Shown: in pieces, positions 6,396 to 8,458 of the stretch | Numbering within the stretch: position 1 is the first letter of the stretch | How the letters are laid out: each line of letters opens with the position of its first letter | NCBI RefSeq assembly: GCF_014672695.1 | Contig: NZ_CP053923.1 | Coordinates: forward strand, 2,132,621 to 2,141,078 | Reading direction: 5' to 3' | Source: Defluviicoccus vanus | Lineage (GTDB): Bacteria; Pseudomonadota; Alphaproteobacteria; Rhodospirillales; Defluviicoccaceae | Length of the DNA: 8,458 nucleotides | Notes under the pieces: model-generated | What the model saw: the letters and a program-made list of their open reading frames with translations, nothing else | What the model was told of the DNA's origin: nothing | Databases searched by the model: none | Position numbers and translations under genes: made by a program

Positions 6396-6653
6396 GGCGT
6401 CGCGGGTTCGTTCGGCGGCGTTGCGCAGGCAATGCTTCAGCTTGGCGAAGAGCTGCTCGATCGGGTTGAGGTCGGGCGAGTATTTCGGCAGGAACAACAG
6501 CGTGGCGCCGGCGGCGCGGCGCACCGCTTTGGTCTTGTGACTGCCGAGATTGTCCATGATGACGATGTCGCGCGGCTTCAGCGTCGGCACGAGGGCTTTC
6601 TCGACGTAGAGCTGGAAGCATTCTTTGTCAACGGCGGAGCAATTCTGGGCCAC
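6387..6653 (-). pseudogene. IS630-family transposase, central/C-terminal piece (front part missing)
   Basis: The complement encodes …AVDKECFQLYVEKALVPTLK, then DIVIMDNLGSHK, LLFLPKYSPDLNPIEQLF and LRNAAERTRDAVCT. These are the second catalytic Asp (MDNLGSHK) and the catalytic Glu (NPIEQLFAKLK) of the Tc1/mariner-like IS630 transposases. The N-terminal third with the first catalytic Asp is absent, apparently removed where the IS21 element begins. Only 31 residues separate the Asp and Glu, against the usual 34, so a small in-frame deletion may be present. The piece continues in frame at 5079 and below after removing the IS4 insertion. It cannot encode an active transposase. The exact upstream limit (about 6640-6655) is uncertain. 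Confidence 0.85.
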
Positions 6654-6696
6654 TGTAGCGGAGTAAAAGCAGGCCATTTGGGCGAGAGCGGTGCAA

Positions 6697-7629
6697 TCAC
6701 GGCAAGGGGCCCGATCGGGCCCCTTGCCGTGCGTCGGCTTTGCCTCGGGGATCAGGGCTTGCTGGTTTCGCCGGTCTCGGGATCGACGGTCTCGGCGGTG
6801 GTCTGGTTTTGCTCCGCCCGATCGGCTGCGGTGGGGGACGACGACGTCCGGCGGATTGCTTCAACCGGTAGCTGTCGCCGTTCATGGTGAGGATATGGAC
6901 GTGGTGGGTCAGGCGGTCGAGCAGCGCGCCGGTGAGCCGTTCCGATCCCAGCACCGAGGTCCAGTCCTCGAACGGCAGATTGGAGGTGACGAGGGTCGAG
7001 CCGCGCTCGTAGCGCTGGGAGAACACCTCGAACAGAAGTTCCGCCCCGGTCGGCGACAGCGGCAGGTAACCGAGTTCGTCGACGATGAGCAACATCACCG
7101 ACTGGAGATCGCGTTGCAGCTTCAGCAAGCGGCGCTCGTCACGCGCCTCCATCAACTGGTGCACGAGGGCGGCTGCGGTGGTGAAGGCGACGGTGAACCC
7201 CTTCTGGCAGGCGGCAAGAGCGAGGGCGAGCCCGACATGGGTCTTGCCGGTGCCACTGTTGCCGAGCGCGATGACGTTCTCCCGGCGCAGGATGAACTCG
7301 CAGCGGGCCAGCTCGAGCACCAGCATCTTGTTGAGGCTGGGAATCGCGGTGAAGTCGAAGGTGTCGAGGCTTTTGACCGCCGGGAAGCGTGCTGCCTTGA
7401 TCCGCCGCTCGACCATTCGGCGTTCTCGGTCGATCAGTTCGAGTTCCACCAGGCGCAGCAGATAGCGGGGATGATCGACGCCGTCGCGTGCGCATTCGCG
7501 GGCGATCTTGTCGTATTCCCGCAGAACGGTCGGCAGCTTCAACTGCTTGAGGTGATGCGCCAGCAGAACCTGCGGTGTGCCGCTTGTCGTTCCCGCCGGC
7601 ATCGCATCAGCGCCCGCCTTGCCGGTCAT
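6697..7629 (-). CDS. istB: IstB, AAA+ ATPase helper of IS21 transposition (C-terminus probably frameshifted)
   Basis: IstB is the ATP-dependent regulator that assembles with the IstA transposase on target DNA. The visible AAA+ features are Walker A GNSGTGKT (123-130), Walker B LLIVDE (180-185) and a sensor-like TSNLPF (215-220), preceded by the N-terminal IstB domain (LLAHHLKQLKLPTVLREY). ATG 7629 overlaps the istA stop as ATGA, the usual IS21 coupling. In this frame the protein runs to 310 aa with an odd Pro/Arg-rich tail (RRRPPPQPIGRSKTRPPPRP). A different frame instead gives ADRAEQNQTTAETVD then PETGETSKP and stops at 6752-6754. One extra C in the C5 run (GGGGG at 6833-6837) restores that ending and yields about 292 aa. 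The tail as written is therefore probably artificial. Confidence 0.93.
   Translation of the reverse strand: MTGKAGADAMPAGTTSGTPQVLLAHHLKQLKLPTVLREYDKIARECARDGVDHPRYLLRLVELELIDRERRMVERRIKAARFPAVKSLDTFDFTAIPSLNKMLVLELARCEFILRRENVIALGNSGTGKTHVGLALALAACQKGFTVAFTTAAALVHQLMEARDERRLLKLQRDLQSVMLLIVDELGYLPLSPTGAELLFEVFSQRYERGSTLVTSNLPFEDWTSVLGSERLTGALLDRLTHHVHILTMNGDSYRLKQSAGRRRPPPQPIGRSKTRPPPRPSIPRPAKPASPDPRGKADARQGARSGPLP
6698..6731. repeat. Perfect 34-bp palindrome (17-bp arms, no loop)
   Basis: The left arm CACGGCAAGGGGCCCGA is followed directly by its exact reverse complement. It lies about 45 bp inside the proposed IS21 end. It overlaps the istB stop as annotated, but is 20 bp downstream of the frame-corrected istB stop. 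There is no T-tract on either side, so it is not a standard intrinsic terminator. In RNA it would form a very stable hairpin that could limit transcription crossing the end of the element. Confidence 0.85.
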
Positions 7630-8458
7630 GCCGTTGTCCCGGGAACGAGAACGGCGTAGTCAGCCGCCGCCGTCATCCTGACGTCCATTTTCGGCAGATG
7701 TGGATAGGCCGTCAGGTCGAGCCGGGCCGGCCGCCGCTCGACGCGCGCCAGAGCAATCTGCTTGACCGCATCAAAGCCGATGACGCCGAGCCGGATCGCT
7801 TCGCTGACCGCGCTCGCCACCATCTCCATCGGGATCGCCTCCATCAGCCGCAGCACCTGGATGAACTCCCGCCTGCCGCGGTTGCCCATGCGCGCCTCGA
7901 GGAGATGGCGCAGGTGCTGGAACGCCTCCGGCAGATCCCAGTCTTTCAGCGCCGCCGCCTGGTCGAGGGCATTCGGCTTCGTCTCGATCAGCGCCAGATA
8001 GTGCAGCGGCTCGAATACGAAGGTGCCCGTGCCATAGCAGCGACGATGCCGGGCGATCGCCTCGCCGGCACAAAGGATCACCACCTCGTCGACGAAGCCC
8101 TTCACCACAACATCCCGGAAGCCGTATGCCGTCGGTACCGAGTAGTCGTTGCCGCGGTAGCGGACCAGGGCGGTCGATGAGACACGGGCCGCCCGCTTCT
8201 CGCTCGGCTCCAATGGCACCGCCGGCAAATCCCGGAAGGCTTCGAGGTCGGCGACGAGACGCTCGCCGATGGTTTCGCCGTGGCGACCGGCGCGTTCGCC
8301 TCGTCGCTGCCGGCAGCGCTCTTCCAGCATGGCATTGAGATCGTCGAAGCTTGCCGCCTGGGGGATCGGCGTCAGGAAGTTCGATCGAGCATACTTCACC
8401 AGCCCCTCGACCTTGCCCTTGTCGTTGCCCTTGCCGGGACGGCCGAAGCGATCCTGGA
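7626..8458 (-). CDS. istA: IstA, IS21 transposase, C-terminal 276 residues (5' partial)
   Basis: The frame is open to the right edge, so the start, the N-terminal helix-turn-helix and the first catalytic aspartates are outside the window. The visible part begins QDRFGRPGKGNDKGKVEGLV. The Glu in KGKVE corresponds to the catalytic Glu of the retroviral-integrase-type core seen in IS21 transposases, followed by KYARSNFLTP. The block RVSSTALVRYRGNDYSVP with following strands is the C-terminal beta-barrel typical of IstA. The last ~120 residues are the helical tail thought to contact IstB. TGA at 7626-7628 overlaps the istB ATG by 4 nt (ATGA), implying coupled translation. A GTG at 8399 lies in this frame but is internal to the conserved core, so it is not the start. 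Confidence 0.92.
   Translation of the reverse strand, partial: QDRFGRPGKGNDKGKVEGLVKYARSNFLTPIPQAASFDDLNAMLEERCRQRRGERAGRHGETIGERLVADLEAFRDLPAVPLEPSEKRAARVSSTALVRYRGNDYSVPTAYGFRDVVVKGFVDEVVILCAGEAIARHRRCYGTGTFVFEPLHYLALIETKPNALDQAAALKDWDLPEAFQHLRHLLEARMGNRGRREFIQVLRLMEAIPMEMVASAVSEAIRLGVIGFDAVKQIALARVERRPARLDLTAYPHLPKMDVRMTAAADYAVLVPGTTA

Larger units (their letters stand above)
6654..8458 (-). mobile_element. IS21-family insertion sequence, incomplete (runs off the right edge)
   Basis: Holds the istA-istB gene pair diagnostic of IS21. The inner end is placed at about 6654 (TGTAGCGGAGTAAAAGCAGG), because IS21 ends start with TG and IS630 homology fades here. The other end is outside the window, so neither the inverted repeat nor the target duplication can be confirmed. 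Confidence 0.7.

Noticed and set aside
5472..6890. 472-codon + strand open frame spanning the IS4, IS630 and IS21 junctions
   Set aside because: It crosses two element borders and is out of frame with the real IS4 transposase. Its composition is Arg/Pro-rich shadow.
1..8458. CRISPR array, tRNA, rRNA or attachment site
   Set aside because: No regularly spaced repeats, cloverleaf or integrase were seen. The only repeats are those of the insertion sequences and the palindrome.

Overview
The window is about 8.5 kb of GC-rich bacterial DNA. Composition, codon use and the mix of insertion sequences (IS701, IS630, IS4 and IS21 families) suggest a proteobacterium, probably an alphaproteobacterium. 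This is inference from general character, because no rRNA or tRNA is present. About 60% of the window (roughly 3.57 kb to the right edge) is a pile-up of insertion sequences. The left 3.4 kb is host or accessory DNA.

Left part (1-3403, + strand): three closely spaced genes form a likely operon. They encode (i) an amidohydrolase-fold metal-dependent hydrolase that runs off the left edge and has an apparent one-base frameshift near base 43, (ii) a predicted lipoprotein of unknown function, and (iii) a cytosolic-looking trypsin-like serine peptidase with an unusual N-terminal extension and a complete His-Asp-Ser triad. Spacings are 23 and 11 nt, each gene with its own Shine-Dalgarno-like sequence. 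I do not recognise this three-gene combination as a named system. It is the best candidate here for something undescribed.

Right part (3569-8458): from left to right there is an IS701-family element (transposase on the minus strand, with its last ~65 residues in another frame). Next come the two halves of an IS630-family transposase (minus strand), split by a complete IS4-family element (+ strand, 1298 bp, 19-bp terminal inverted repeats, exact 9-bp target duplication). Last is an IS21-family element (istB and the 3' part of istA, minus strand) that cuts off the front of the IS630 transposase and leaves the window. Removing the IS4 element and one copy of the 9-bp repeat restores the IS630 reading frame exactly. 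This proves nesting and orders those two events.

A cross-cutting point: three separate genes (amidohydrolase, IS701 transposase, istB) each regain a sensible reading frame if a single base is added to a homopolymer run (C4, A4 and C5 on their coding strands). That pattern suggests homopolymer undercalls in the assembly, although real mutation or -1 frameshifting cannot be excluded from the sequence alone.
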